This document shows positions 11,143-18,725 of a stretch of 64,000 nucleotides of DNA, one piece after another; positions within the stretch are counted from its first letter, which is position 1, and every line of letters starts with the position of its first letter. Under the pieces are notes generated by a model, which did no database searches, was not told the DNA's origin, and saw nothing but the letters and a program-made list of their open reading frames with translations. Source of the DNA: Allobosea vaviloviae (GTDB lineage: Bacteria; Pseudomonadota; Alphaproteobacteria; Rhizobiales; Beijerinckiaceae). The position numbers were made by a program, and so were the translations under genes. The stretch covers positions 62,001-126,000 of the forward strand of contig NZ_LGSZ01000032.1 in the NCBI RefSeq assembly GCF_001298265.1, read 5' to 3'.

Positions 11143-11152
11143 CGGCTTCGCC

Positions 11153-12163
11153 CTAGGCAGCCGGCAAGGTGAGCACGCCGGCCGCGCCGTCCTCCGTGCC
11201 GAAGGCCAACCGCTTGCCGCCGTTGTCCCAGGCGAAGGCGGTGATGCCGCTGCCGCGCAGGGCCGGGCGCACCAGCAATTCGGAGGCATCGGTCAGGCGG
11301 ATCATCAGGATGCAGCCATCGTCATAGCCGACCGCCAGCACCAGCGCTTTGGGGTGAAACGCGACGCGCGTCACCTTGGCATGGCGGGCGCCGCATTCCC
11401 GCGGCGCCTTGCCCTGCGGCCCCTCGCCCTGGAAGGGCCAGACGATCGCGGCATCGGCCCCGCTGGAGGCGAGCCAGAGCCCGTCATGCGACCAGGACAG
11501 CGAGCGCGGCTTGGCCGGATAGCCGGTCATCCGCATATGCGTCGGCTTGTCGCCGAGCTTCCAGCCATGCAGCGCGTTCTCGGGCATCGAGGAGACGACG
11601 AAGCGACCATCCGGCGACCACATCACGTCGAGATGAGCGCCCTTCCATTCCAGGAAGTCGGGCTTGGCCTCGGTGTTGGGGTACCAGAGCGAGACGCCGT
11701 TCATCTGGCCGATCGCGAGGCGATAGCCCTTGGGCGCGAAGACCAGGCCCTGCGGCGTCGTACCGACATCGAGCGAACGGACCTTGCCCTTGTCGTCGCG
11801 GGCATGGACGGTCTTGCCGGTGTTCCAGGCGATGCTGCCGGACGGCGACAGCGTCACCGCATCGATCCAGCGCCGCTTGGGATCCCGCGCGATCTCGGTC
11901 GGCTCGCCGGTGGCCGCGGTCGAAACGACGCTCCCGTCATCGCCGCCGGTGACCAGCCGCTCGCCATCGCCGCAGGCCGAGAGGATGCCCCCGGCATGTG
12001 CCTCGATGCTGTCGAGAACGCCATCGCTCCAGCGCAGCACCCGCCCGTCGGCGAGCGCCAGCGCCAGCGTGGCTTTCAGCCAATGGGCGCCGACGACATG
12101 AGCGCCGGCCTCGACGGGGACGACATGCTCGCGCAGCGAGATGGGGGTGGTGGTCGTGTTCAT
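11153..12163 (-). CDS. WD40-repeat protein of the zinc block
   Basis: A 336-residue protein, starting at ATG 12163 (an in-frame TTG lies two codons upstream). It is built of WD40-like blades across its length, for example RLVTGGDDGSVVS, LDVMWSPDGRFVVSSMPENA, SLSWSHDGLWLASSGADAAI, RVAFHPKALVLAVGYDDGCI and AFAWDNGGKRLAFGTEDGA. It has no signal peptide, so it should be a cytoplasmic beta-propeller scaffold. It lies between the CobW-type GTPase and the small CX4C protein on the same strand. A link to metal delivery is inferred from position only. Confidence 0.88.
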   Translation of the reverse strand: MNTTTTPISLREHVVPVEAGAHVVGAHWLKATLALALADGRVLRWSDGVLDSIEAHAGGILSACGDGERLVTGGDDGSVVSTAATGEPTEIARDPKRRWIDAVTLSPSGSIAWNTGKTVHARDDKGKVRSLDVGTTPQGLVFAPKGYRLAIGQMNGVSLWYPNTEAKPDFLEWKGAHLDVMWSPDGRFVVSSMPENALHGWKLGDKPTHMRMTGYPAKPRSLSWSHDGLWLASSGADAAIVWPFQGEGPQGKAPRECGARHAKVTRVAFHPKALVLAVGYDDGCILMIRLTDASELLVRPALRGSGITAFAWDNGGKRLAFGTEDGAAGVLTLPAA

Positions 12164-12203
12164 GGGCAATGCTTTAGCTTTGGCTGCATGTTTCGCAACC
12201 CAT

Positions 12204-12331
12204 TGTCATTCCGGGGCATCGCGGAGCGATGAACCCGGAACCCACGGCTGGGTGAAACATCACCAGCCGCCGGACGGGCTCACCCGGTCGTGGGTTCCGG
12301 GTTCGCGGCTGCGCCGCGCCCCGGAATGACA
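12204..12331. repeat. Palindromic intergenic repeat, family GTCATTCCGGGGC, copy 1
   Basis: 128-base imperfect palindrome between the WD40 gene and the CobW-type GTPase gene. The left arm TGTCATTCCGGGGC and the right arm GCCCCGGAATGACA are exact complements. Inner paired blocks include GAACCCGGAACCCACG with CGTGGGTTCCGGGTTC. A second member lies at 30696. Confidence 0.88.
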
Positions 12332-12339
12332 AGAAAGGC

Positions 12340-13302
12340 TCACGCCGCGCAGGCTTCGAAACCCTTGCGCAACTCGTTCTCGTTGAGGTCGCGCCCGATG
12401 AAGACGAGGCGCGACGAGCGGGCCTCGTCGGTCTTCCAGTCGCGCTGGAGATCGCCGTCGAGGATCATGTGCACGCCCTGGAAGACGAAGCGGCGGGGCT
12501 CGTCCTTGAAGGCGAGGATGCCCTTCGAGCGCAGGATGTTGGGGCCCTGCGCCTGGCTGACATCGTTGATCCAGGGCATGAACTTCTCAGGGTCCACATC
12601 GCCGGGGATCGTGAACGACATCGAGCGCACCTCGTCGGAATGATGGTGGTGATGCCCGGATTCGAGGAAGTCCGGCTCGATGTCGAGGATGCGATCGAGG
12701 TCGAAGGCGTTTCGGTCGAGCAACTCGGCGATCGGCACGTCGCAGCGCGTCGTCCTGTGCAGCTTGGCATAGGGGTTGATGGCGCGGATCGCGGCCTCGA
12801 CCTCGGCCAGTTCGTCGGCGCTGACGAGATCGACCTTGTTCAGAACGATGACGTCGGCGAAGGCGATCTGGTTCTTGGCCTCGGGGGCGTCCTTGAGCCG
12901 ATCCTTCAGCCACTTGGCGTCGGTCACCGTGATGACGGCGTCGAGCTTGGTGGCATCCCCGACATCCTGGTCGACGAAGAAGGTCTGGGCGACCGGCGCC
13001 GGATCGGCGAGCCCGGTCGTCTCGACGATGATCGCGTCGAACTTGCCCTTGCGCTTCATCAGCCCGTCGAGAATGCGGATCAGGTCGCCGCGCACGGTGC
13101 AGCAGATGCAGCCATTGTTCATCTCGAAGATTTCTTCGTCGGCACCCACGACGAGGTCGCCATCGATGCCGGCCTCGCCGAACTCGTTGACGATGACGGC
13201 GAATTTCTTGCCGTGATCCTCGGTGAGGATGCGGTTCAGGAGCGTGGTCTTGCCGGCGCCCAGATAGCCTGTGAGCACCGTGACGGGGATTTTCTCGGAC
13301 AT
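12340..13302 (-). CDS. CobW/ZigA-type metallochaperone GTPase
   Basis: A 320-residue G3E GTPase from ATG 13302. It has the P-loop [11 protein letters not shown] (residues 12-22), the metal-binding GCICC motif (63-67), the G4 motif NKVD (154-157) and a His cluster GHHHHHSDE (215-223), followed by the CobW C-terminal domain. COG0523 proteins of this kind insert or deliver zinc or other metals. The placement next to znuA, znuB and znuC argues for zinc rather than cobalt. A composite repeat separates it from znuA. Regulation by Zur is plausible, but I see no clear site directly upstream. Confidence 0.93.
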   Translation of the reverse strand: MSEKIPVTVLTGYLGAGKTTLLNRILTEDHGKKFAVIVNEFGEAGIDGDLVVGADEEIFEMNNGCICCTVRGDLIRILDGLMKRKGKFDAIIVETTGLADPAPVAQTFFVDQDVGDATKLDAVITVTDAKWLKDRLKDAPEAKNQIAFADVIVLNKVDLVSADELAEVEAAIRAINPYAKLHRTTRCDVPIAELLDRNAFDLDRILDIEPDFLESGHHHHHSDEVRSMSFTIPGDVDPEKFMPWINDVSQAQGPNILRSKGILAFKDEPRRFVFQGVHMILDGDLQRDWKTDEARSSRLVFIGRDLNENELRKGFEACAA

Positions 13303-13364
13303 GGTCGATCCTGCTTTTTCGGAGGCGGTCCGCACGGTCCGGCAACCCAGTTATCCCTCGCCGT

Positions 13365-13540
13365 CAATCCGGCCGGAGCGCAGCGAAGAGACGGGATCCA
13401 TCGTAGAGCGTCATTCTCGGGCTTGACCCGAGAATCTCATGACCAGCGAGCTGGTTTTCGAGATGGTCGGGTCAAGCCCGACCATGACGCCTTCCAAGGA
13501 TCCTGGATCGGCGCTGCTTCGCAGCTTGTCCGGGATGACG
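13365..13540. repeat. Composite repeat: one palindrome nested in another
   Basis: The inner element at 13408-13490 is a near-perfect inverted repeat (GCGTCATTCTCGGGCTTGAC against GTCAAGCCCGACCATGACGC) like the one at 56456. It is flanked by two half-elements: AGACGGGATCCATCGTAGAG on the left, and GGATCCTGGATCGGCGCTGC then GTCCGGGATGACG on the right. These resemble the two arms of the repeat at 46674. The simplest reading is that one element sits in the loop of another. Confidence 0.7.
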
Positions 13541-13560
13541 ATGTTGCTTTGGGATAATCC

Positions 13561-14493
13561 TCAGGCCGGGCCGGCGGCGAGCGCCTTTTCGATTTCGCTT
13601 ATATTGTGTTTCATCATCGCGATGTAAGTCCCGGCCGGGCCGGCGGCGTCGGAAAGCGCATCGGAATAGATCCGTCCGCCGATCTTCGCGCCGCTCTCCT
13701 TGGCGATCTGCTCGACGAGGCGCGGATTGGTGACGTTTTCGAGGAAGACGGCCGGCACCTTCTCGGCCTTCACCTGCCGGATGATGCGGGCCACATCCTT
13801 TGCGGAGGCCTCGGCCTCGGTCGAGACGCCCTGCGGCGCAATGAACTGGATGCCATAGGCCTTGACGAAATAGCCGAAGGCATCGTGCGAGGTGATCGCC
13901 TTGCGCCGGTCGGCCGGGATGCGTGCGACGGCCGCCTTGATCTCGCCATCCACCGCGTCGAGATCAGCCAGATAGCGCGTCGCATTGGCCTCGTAGGTCG
14001 CCTGCCCGGCCGGGTCGGCCTTCACCAGGGCGTCGCGGATATTGGCGACATAGACCTTGGCATTGGCTGCGTTCTGCCAGGCATGCGGATCGACATCATG
14101 GTCGTGGCCATGGCCGGCCTTGGCGTCGTGATCGGCCTCGCCCTTCAGCGGCGTGATCCCGGTCGTCGCTGTCGCGACCGCTGCCTTGGCGCCGGACGAC
14201 TTGATCAGCCGGGTCATCCAGCCCTCGAACTTCAGCCCGTTGACGACGATCAGCTTCGCCGCCGCCATCGCCTTCGCATCGGCCGGCGTCGGCGAGTAGA
14301 CATGCGCGTCGCCATTGGCGCCGACCAGCGTGGTGACGCTGACGCGATCGCCGCCGACTTCCCGGACGAAGTCGCCGAGGATCGAGAAGCTGGCGACGAC
14401 CGGCAGCTTCTCCTGCGCGCGGGCCGCCAGCGGCAGGGCGGTGACGAGCAGCCCGGCAGCGATGGCTCCGATGAGGGCGCGACGGTTCGGCAT
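13561..14493 (-). CDS. znuA: Zinc ABC transporter substrate-binding protein ZnuA
   Basis: A 310-residue cluster A-I binding protein from ATG 14493, chosen because the signal peptide (MPNRRALIG, hydrophobic core, ARAQE) begins there. It captures zinc in the periplasm for ZnuBC. Metal ligands are visible: His64 in DAHVYSPTP, His137 in DVDPHAW, and the later ITSHDAFGYF and GGRIYSDAL regions. A short acidic His-rich loop with alternating His and Asp lies at about residues 122-132, typical of zinc rather than manganese binders. A Zur-box-like sequence lies directly upstream, between this gene and znuB. Confidence 0.95.
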   Translation of the reverse strand: MPNRRALIGAIAAGLLVTALPLAARAQEKLPVVASFSILGDFVREVGGDRVSVTTLVGANGDAHVYSPTPADAKAMAAAKLIVVNGLKFEGWMTRLIKSSGAKAAVATATTGITPLKGEADHDAKAGHGHDHDVDPHAWQNAANAKVYVANIRDALVKADPAGQATYEANATRYLADLDAVDGEIKAAVARIPADRRKAITSHDAFGYFVKAYGIQFIAPQGVSTEAEASAKDVARIIRQVKAEKVPAVFLENVTNPRLVEQIAKESGAKIGGRIYSDALSDAAGPAGTYIAMMKHNISEIEKALAAGPA

Positions 14494-14510
14494 GGTGATC
14501 TCCAGCGAAT

Positions 14511-14530
14511 AATGAAACACTATAACATTA
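14511..14530. promoter_or_regulatory. Candidate Zur box upstream of znuA
   Basis: AT-rich imperfect dyad AATGAAACACTATAACATTA in otherwise GC-rich DNA, 18 bp upstream of the znuA start codon. It contains TAACATTA, which also occurs in inverted orientation before the znuC leader gene. The dyad resembles alphaproteobacterial Zur sites as I remember them. It suggests that znuA has its own zinc-repressed promoter. Confidence 0.55.
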
Positions 14531-15406
14531 CTACCGCTGAAGATGGGGTCGAGGCAAGAGGCGTCTGAGCAATCCGCCCTGGGAGCCGATCAGGAGCGAA
14601 CCGAGATAGAGCGCGCCGGCCGCCAGGATGATCGCCGGCCCGGCTGGGAGATTACTGCCGGCAGAGTAGGAGACCACGAGCCCCGCATAGCCCGCGACCA
14701 TGCCCAAGCCGCTGGCGAGCAGGATCAGCCGGGTGATGTCGGCCGTCCAGAAGCGCGCCGCCGCCGCCGGCAGCATCATCAGCCCGACCGCCAGCAATGT
14801 GCCGAGCGCATGGAAGCCGGCAACGAGGTTGAGCACGACAAGCGCGAGGAAGGTCAGGTGCACGACACCGCCCGAGCGGCTGACCGAGCGCAGGAAGCCG
14901 GGATCGACGCATTCCATCACCAGCGGCCGATACAGCGCAGCCAACGTCAGCAGCGACAGCGTCGCCACGCCCGACAGCAGCACCAGCACATCGTCGTCGA
15001 GCGCCAGCACATTGCCGAACAGGACATGGAAGAGGTCCACAGCCGAACCGCGCAGCGAGACGATGGTGACGCCGAGCGCCAGCGAGATCAGGTAGAAGGC
15101 CGCCAGCGACGCATCCTCCTTGATCACCGTGATCCGCGCCACCGCGCCGGCCGCCAGCGCCACCGCGAAGCCCGCGGCGAGCCCGCCCAAGGTCATCGCC
15201 GGCAGGGAGAACCCGGCCACGAGATAGCCGATCGCAGCGCCGGGCAGGATGGCGTGGGCCATCGCGTCGCCGGTCAGGCTCATCCGCCGCAGCATCAGGA
15301 AGACGCCGATCGGCGCGCCCGATACCGACAGCGCGACGATGCCGACCAGCGCCCGGCGCATGAAGTCGAATTCGGCGAAAGGGCCGATGAAGAGGTCGTA
15401 GAGCAT
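14531..15406 (-). CDS. znuB: Zinc ABC transporter permease ZnuB
   Basis: A 291-residue integral membrane protein of the ABC-3 family from ATG 15406. A longer open frame would only translate the palindromic repeat upstream. It has eight or nine hydrophobic segments, beginning MLYDLFIGPFAEFDFMRRAL. The coupling region MSLTGDAMAHAILPGAAIGY is typical of ZnuB/MntB permeases. It should form the channel through which ZnuC drives zinc delivered by ZnuA. It is preceded by a repeat and znuC, and followed by the znuA promoter region. Confidence 0.95.
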   Translation of the reverse strand: MLYDLFIGPFAEFDFMRRALVGIVALSVSGAPIGVFLMLRRMSLTGDAMAHAILPGAAIGYLVAGFSLPAMTLGGLAAGFAVALAAGAVARITVIKEDASLAAFYLISLALGVTIVSLRGSAVDLFHVLFGNVLALDDDVLVLLSGVATLSLLTLAALYRPLVMECVDPGFLRSVSRSGGVVHLTFLALVVLNLVAGFHALGTLLAVGLMMLPAAAARFWTADITRLILLASGLGMVAGYAGLVVSYSAGSNLPAGPAIILAAGALYLGSLLIGSQGGLLRRLLPRPHLQR

Positions 15407-15415
15407 CGGCAAACC

Positions 15416-15491
15416 CGTCATTGCGAGCGCAGCGAAGCAATCCAGAGGTCGGCGCGAGAGGCTGGGTTGCTTCGCTGCGCTCGCAATGACG
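15416..15491. repeat. Palindromic intergenic repeat, family GTCATTGCGAGCGC, copy 3
   Basis: 76-base inverted repeat filling the gap between znuC and znuB, with outer arms CGTCATTGCGAGCGCAGCGA and the complementary CGCTGCGCTCGCAATGACG. Because both flanking genes point the same way, the transcript would carry a strong hairpin between them, which could stabilise or attenuate the message. Confidence 0.9.
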
Positions 15492-15500
15492 AAGACGGCA

Positions 15501-16247
15501 TCACGCCGCGTTGCGCTCGCACGGCGCCGCGTGGCTGTCGAAGGCCTCAACCATGCGGCGTGCCTTCAGCAGGTTGGCCGGGGTCAGAACCTCTGCCGTC
15601 TCGCCCCAGGCCACCGTCTCGCGCGCCAGCAGCAGCGTCTGCGGGAAGGCGCGGCGCACCGTCTCGATGTCGTGCAGCACGGCGACGACCGTGCGGCTCT
15701 CGCCATGCCAGCGCTGGACCAGCGCCAGAAGATCGGCCGTGGTGCGCGCGTCGATGGCGGTGAAGGGCTCGTCGAGCAGGATGATGTCGGCGTCCTGCAG
15801 CAGGAGCCGCGCGAACAGCGCGCGCTGCATCTGCCCGCCGGACAAGGCCCCGATCGGCCGGCGCTCGAAGCCGGCGAGGCCGACGGCGGCGATCGCGGCC
15901 TCGATCTTGGCCGCCGAGCCGCGCCCGATGCGCCCGAAGATGCCGGCGCTGTTCCACAGCCCCATCGCGACGAGGTCGTAGACATGGATCGGGAAGGAGC
16001 GGTCGAGCTCGGCCTGCTGCGGCAGATAGGCCAGGCGACGCCCCGCAGCCAGGGCGACGCTGCCGTCGAGCGGCGACAGCGCGCCGGCGATGCCCTTGAG
16101 CAAGGTCGATTTGCCGGCGCCGTTGGGACCGACGATCGCGGTCAGGCTGCCCGAGGCGATCTCGCCAGAGAGGTGATGCACCGCGGGATGGCGGTCATAG
16201 CCGAGCGTCAGGTCGGTGAGACGGATGGCCGAAGCGGTCTTGCTCAC
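15501..16247 (-). CDS. znuC: Zinc ABC transporter ATPase ZnuC
   Basis: A 248-residue ABC ATPase starting with GTG at 16247. That codon overlaps the stop of the upstream His-rich peptide gene (GTGA), which decides the start and implies translational coupling. Motifs are Walker A GPNGAGKSTLL (near residue 37), the Q-loop YLPQQAELDR, the signature LSGGQMQRALFARLL and Walker B DIILLDEPF, then the H-loop VLHDIE. The C-terminus carries a few extra charged residues (FDSHAAPCERN). It energises zinc import through ZnuB. Confidence 0.95.
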   Translation of the reverse strand: MSKTASAIRLTDLTLGYDRHPAVHHLSGEIASGSLTAIVGPNGAGKSTLLKGIAGALSPLDGSVALAAGRRLAYLPQQAELDRSFPIHVYDLVAMGLWNSAGIFGRIGRGSAAKIEAAIAAVGLAGFERRPIGALSGGQMQRALFARLLLQDADIILLDEPFTAIDARTTADLLALVQRWHGESRTVVAVLHDIETVRRAFPQTLLLARETVAWGETAEVLTPANLLKARRMVEAFDSHAAPCERNAA

Positions 16248-16393
16248 AGGATCACCGCAAAGGTCGCGACCCACAGCAGCGCCGCGATGCCCGCGGCAAG
16301 CCCGATGCGGGCCCACGCCGACAGGCGCAGCAGCGACCAGCCCGGATTCTCCGAGACGGCGTGGGAAACGTGATGAACATGCGCATGAGCCAT
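16244..16393 (-). CDS. His-rich single-span membrane peptide coupled to znuC
   Basis: A 49-residue product from ATG 16393. The N-terminus alternates His (MAHAHVHHVSHAVSENPGWS), and one hydrophobic helix follows (about residues 30-48, IGLAAGIAALLWVATFAVIL). Its TGA overlaps the GTG start of znuC, so the two are almost certainly translated together. A Zur-box-like site lies just before its start codon. The His cluster suggests zinc binding at the membrane next to the ZnuBC complex, but this is inference. I recall similar short frames before znuC in related bacteria, without a described function. Confidence 0.72.
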   Translation of the reverse strand: MAHAHVHHVSHAVSENPGWSLLRLSAWARIGLAAGIAALLWVATFAVIL

Positions 16394-16397
16394 ACGC

Positions 16398-16415
16398 GAT
16401 GATATAATGTTACGA
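16398..16415. promoter_or_regulatory. Candidate Zur box upstream of the znuC leader gene
   Basis: AT-rich GATGATATAATGTTACGA directly upstream of the His-rich peptide gene. It contains TAATGTTA (16405-16412), the reverse complement of the TAACATTA in the znuA site. It overlaps the likely promoter, as expected for a zinc-dependent repressor. Confidence 0.5.
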
Positions 16416-16516
16416 AGAGCGGCCGGCAAGCGGAGTCTGCGGAGGGTCGGCGGCAGGAGCGCATCGTTGGCAATCGGCTCGCTGGACAGCCTGAGAGCTT
16501 CGGAGGATGATTGCTT

Positions 16517-16804
16517 ATGGCGGACACTACCGAAAATCTCGTGCTGACGATCCTTCGGGACATCCGTAAGGAGCAGGCCGATCATCGCACTCTGCTTCTT
16601 GGGGTGGTGGAAAGCCTGCGTCGCCTCGAAACGCGCAGCGACAAGCGGATGCTGGCGCTGGAAACCCGGCTGGGCGATCTCCGCGACGACCTGGAGCTGA
16701 TGCTGAAAAGCGAGCTTCTCGGCTCACGAGCTCATTTCGAAACGGTCTACGAGCACAAGCTCGAAGCACTCGCCGAAAGACTGGCCGCAGTCGAGATCAC
16801 TTGA
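16517..16804 (+). CDS. Small coiled-coil protein
   Basis: A 95-residue protein. ATG 16517 is chosen over an in-frame TTG at 16511 because GGAGG lies at 16502-16506 with normal spacing. The sequence is almost entirely helical with heptad-like Leu spacing (ESLRRLETRSDKRMLALETR and GDLRDDLELMLKSELLG), so a coiled coil is likely. It is divergent from the znuC leader gene and convergent with the glucan biosynthesis gene. I know no function for it. Confidence 0.65.
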   Translation: MADTTENLVLTILRDIRKEQADHRTLLLGVVESLRRLETRSDKRMLALETRLGDLRDDLELMLKSELLGSRAHFETVYEHKLEALAERLAAVEIT

Positions 16805-16817
16805 AGCAGCACCACGC

Positions 16818-18452
16818 TCAGAACGGCAGGTACTGATACAGCCAGGTCTCGGTCAGCACTGTCTCGCCCGCCTTCATGAAGCAGCGCATCTCGACCGGCT
16901 CGGTGCCCTCGACGGTGAGATCGAACTGCGCCCGCCAATGGCCGGGCACGTCGTCGGGCACGGCTTCCGCGAAGATGTAGGAGAAGGTGCCGCGCGAGGC
17001 CGAGAGCACGACCTCGGGCTTGACGCCGAAGGGGATCTTCTCGAGCGCCGGCCCGAGGAACTCGATCATGAACTTGCGCACGCCCTTGGGACGCACCGTG
17101 CCGGGCTGGCCGCCATTGCCGAGCCGCGTCGCGACAACGCGGCCGAGCTGGGTCGGGAAGGGCTCGTCGGCGAGCCAGTGCAGCTTGTAGCGGAAGGCAT
17201 AGGAGGCGCCGGCCTTGGCCGGGCCGTCCGGCACCCACATCGCGACGATGTTGTCATGGATCTCGTCGTCGGTGGGGATTTCAATGAGCTGGACCGCGCC
17301 TTTGCCCCAGTCGCCTTGCGTCTCGACCCAGAGGCTCGGCCGGCGCTCGTAGAACACGCCATCGAGATAATGCCCGACCTCGCGGTCGCGCTGCATCAGG
17401 CCGAAACCGCGCGGGTTCGCATCCACGAAGGCCGATGCGGTCGTGCGGGAGGGATTGTTCAGCGGCCGGAAGGCACGCTCGCCGGTGCCGGTCCAGAGCG
17501 CGAGACCATCGGAATCATGCACCTCCGGACGCCAGTCGACGGCGGTCGCCTTGGCGGTCTCGGAGTACCAATACATCGAGGTCAGCGGCGCGATGCCGAG
17601 GCGTTGGACATCCGCGCGCAGATAAAGCGCGGTCTCGATCTCCATCGTGACGCCCTTGCCGCGATGCATGCGGAAGCGATAGGCGCCGGCCACGCTCGGG
17701 CCCGACAGCAGCGCGTAGACCACGACGAATTCGGCGCCCGGCTGCGGCGTCTCGAGCCAGACATGGGTGAAGTCGGGAAACTCTTCCGCCTTGCCGCCGA
17801 CGGCCGGATCGACCGCGAGCCCGCGCGCCGAGAGGCCATACTGATAGAGCTCGCCGATGGCGCGGAAATAAGAGGCGCCGAGAAACGCGACCCAATCGTT
17901 CTTCTTCCAGTCGAGCGCCTCGCCCTTGCGGCCGGGATGACCGGTGCGGCTCTCCTGGAAGCGGAAGCCGGCAAAGCCGGCGCCCCGGGGCAGTTCGCGC
18001 GCCGGCGAATCCTGGGGCATCTCGAAATAGCTCTCGTCATAGACGATCTCGCGCGCCTTCCCGCCATCGAGCACATGCATGCGCACCGGCTTCTGGAAGT
18101 AGCGCCCGAGATGGAAGAACGTCACCGGCCAGGGCGAGGGGCCGTCCGCCCACAGGGCCATCTCCGGCTTGAACTTGATCTTGCCATGGGCGTCGTAGTC
18201 GATCCGCTCCAGAACGTCGGCGCGCGAACTCGCCGGCCGCTGATAGGGCTGGGCCGCAAGCTCCCGGGCCCGGATCTTCAGCGCGTCGAAGCTGAAGCCT
18301 TCCGCCTCGCCAAGCCGCAGACCCTGCTGCGCCAGCGCCTCCGGCGAAAACCCGAGCGCAGTCAGGGCCGCGGTGGCGCTGGCGCCGGCCAGCAACATGC
18401 GACGATCGGGACGGGGCGGTCTGGCGCTGGGATCACGGGCGCTGCGAGTCAT
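16818..18452 (-). CDS. Periplasmic glucan biosynthesis protein, OpgG/OpgD family
   Basis: A 544-residue protein of the MdoG family from ATG 18452. The N-terminus has a twin-arginine-type signal (RRMLLAGASATAALTALGF), which among family members points to the OpgD branch rather than OpgG. Family landmarks include DALKIRARELAAQPYQ, RVQ-like beta-sandwich stretches, SMYWYSE, RPEVHDSDGLALWTGTGE and FRPLNNPSRTT. The protein acts in the periplasm in making or modifying osmoregulated glucans. An NdvA-like cyclic-glucan exporter is encoded 30 kb away in this window. The C-terminus ends in YQYLPF and is complete. Confidence 0.9.
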   Translation of the reverse strand: MTRSARDPSARPPRPDRRMLLAGASATAALTALGFSPEALAQQGLRLGEAEGFSFDALKIRARELAAQPYQRPASSRADVLERIDYDAHGKIKFKPEMALWADGPSPWPVTFFHLGRYFQKPVRMHVLDGGKAREIVYDESYFEMPQDSPARELPRGAGFAGFRFQESRTGHPGRKGEALDWKKNDWVAFLGASYFRAIGELYQYGLSARGLAVDPAVGGKAEEFPDFTHVWLETPQPGAEFVVVYALLSGPSVAGAYRFRMHRGKGVTMEIETALYLRADVQRLGIAPLTSMYWYSETAKATAVDWRPEVHDSDGLALWTGTGERAFRPLNNPSRTTASAFVDANPRGFGLMQRDREVGHYLDGVFYERRPSLWVETQGDWGKGAVQLIEIPTDDEIHDNIVAMWVPDGPAKAGASYAFRYKLHWLADEPFPTQLGRVVATRLGNGGQPGTVRPKGVRKFMIEFLGPALEKIPFGVKPEVVLSASRGTFSYIFAEAVPDDVPGHWRAQFDLTVEGTEPVEMRCFMKAGETVLTETWLYQYLPF

Positions 18453-18725
18453 GGCGGGCGGGGCTCGTTGTGCTGGCGACGGCGGCGCCGTCAGGGCTGA
18501 AATCGGGCTAGCCTGTCCCAGCGGCAAGGGCAACCGGCAAGGCAAGGCGAGAAGGCAAGCGAGAGGCCGACCACCGCTGATGGCCGCCAATCATGGCGAA
18601 AGCGTCACGCAGCCGGGGCGCTCGCCGAATGGCGCAGGCCCCCATGCTTTCAATTGCAGGCAGGTCTGGTCTACAAACGATCTAAGACCGGCGCGCAATG
18701 CCGATAAATTCACTCGGGAGGTGAC

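Noticed and set aside
13439..13627. Short plus-strand frame between the CobW GTPase and znuA genes
   Set aside because: It mostly translates the nested palindromic repeats and then runs into znuA on the other strand.
16938..18500. A 520-codon plus-strand frame opposite the glucan biosynthesis gene
   Set aside because: The opposite strand encodes a clear OpgG/OpgD-family protein. The plus-strand translation has no family features.
18663..18689. GGTCT...AGACC inverted repeat before the TAXI gene as a GntR-type operator
   Set aside because: Arms of only five bases with a 17-base spacer are too weak, and no GntR gene is adjacent.
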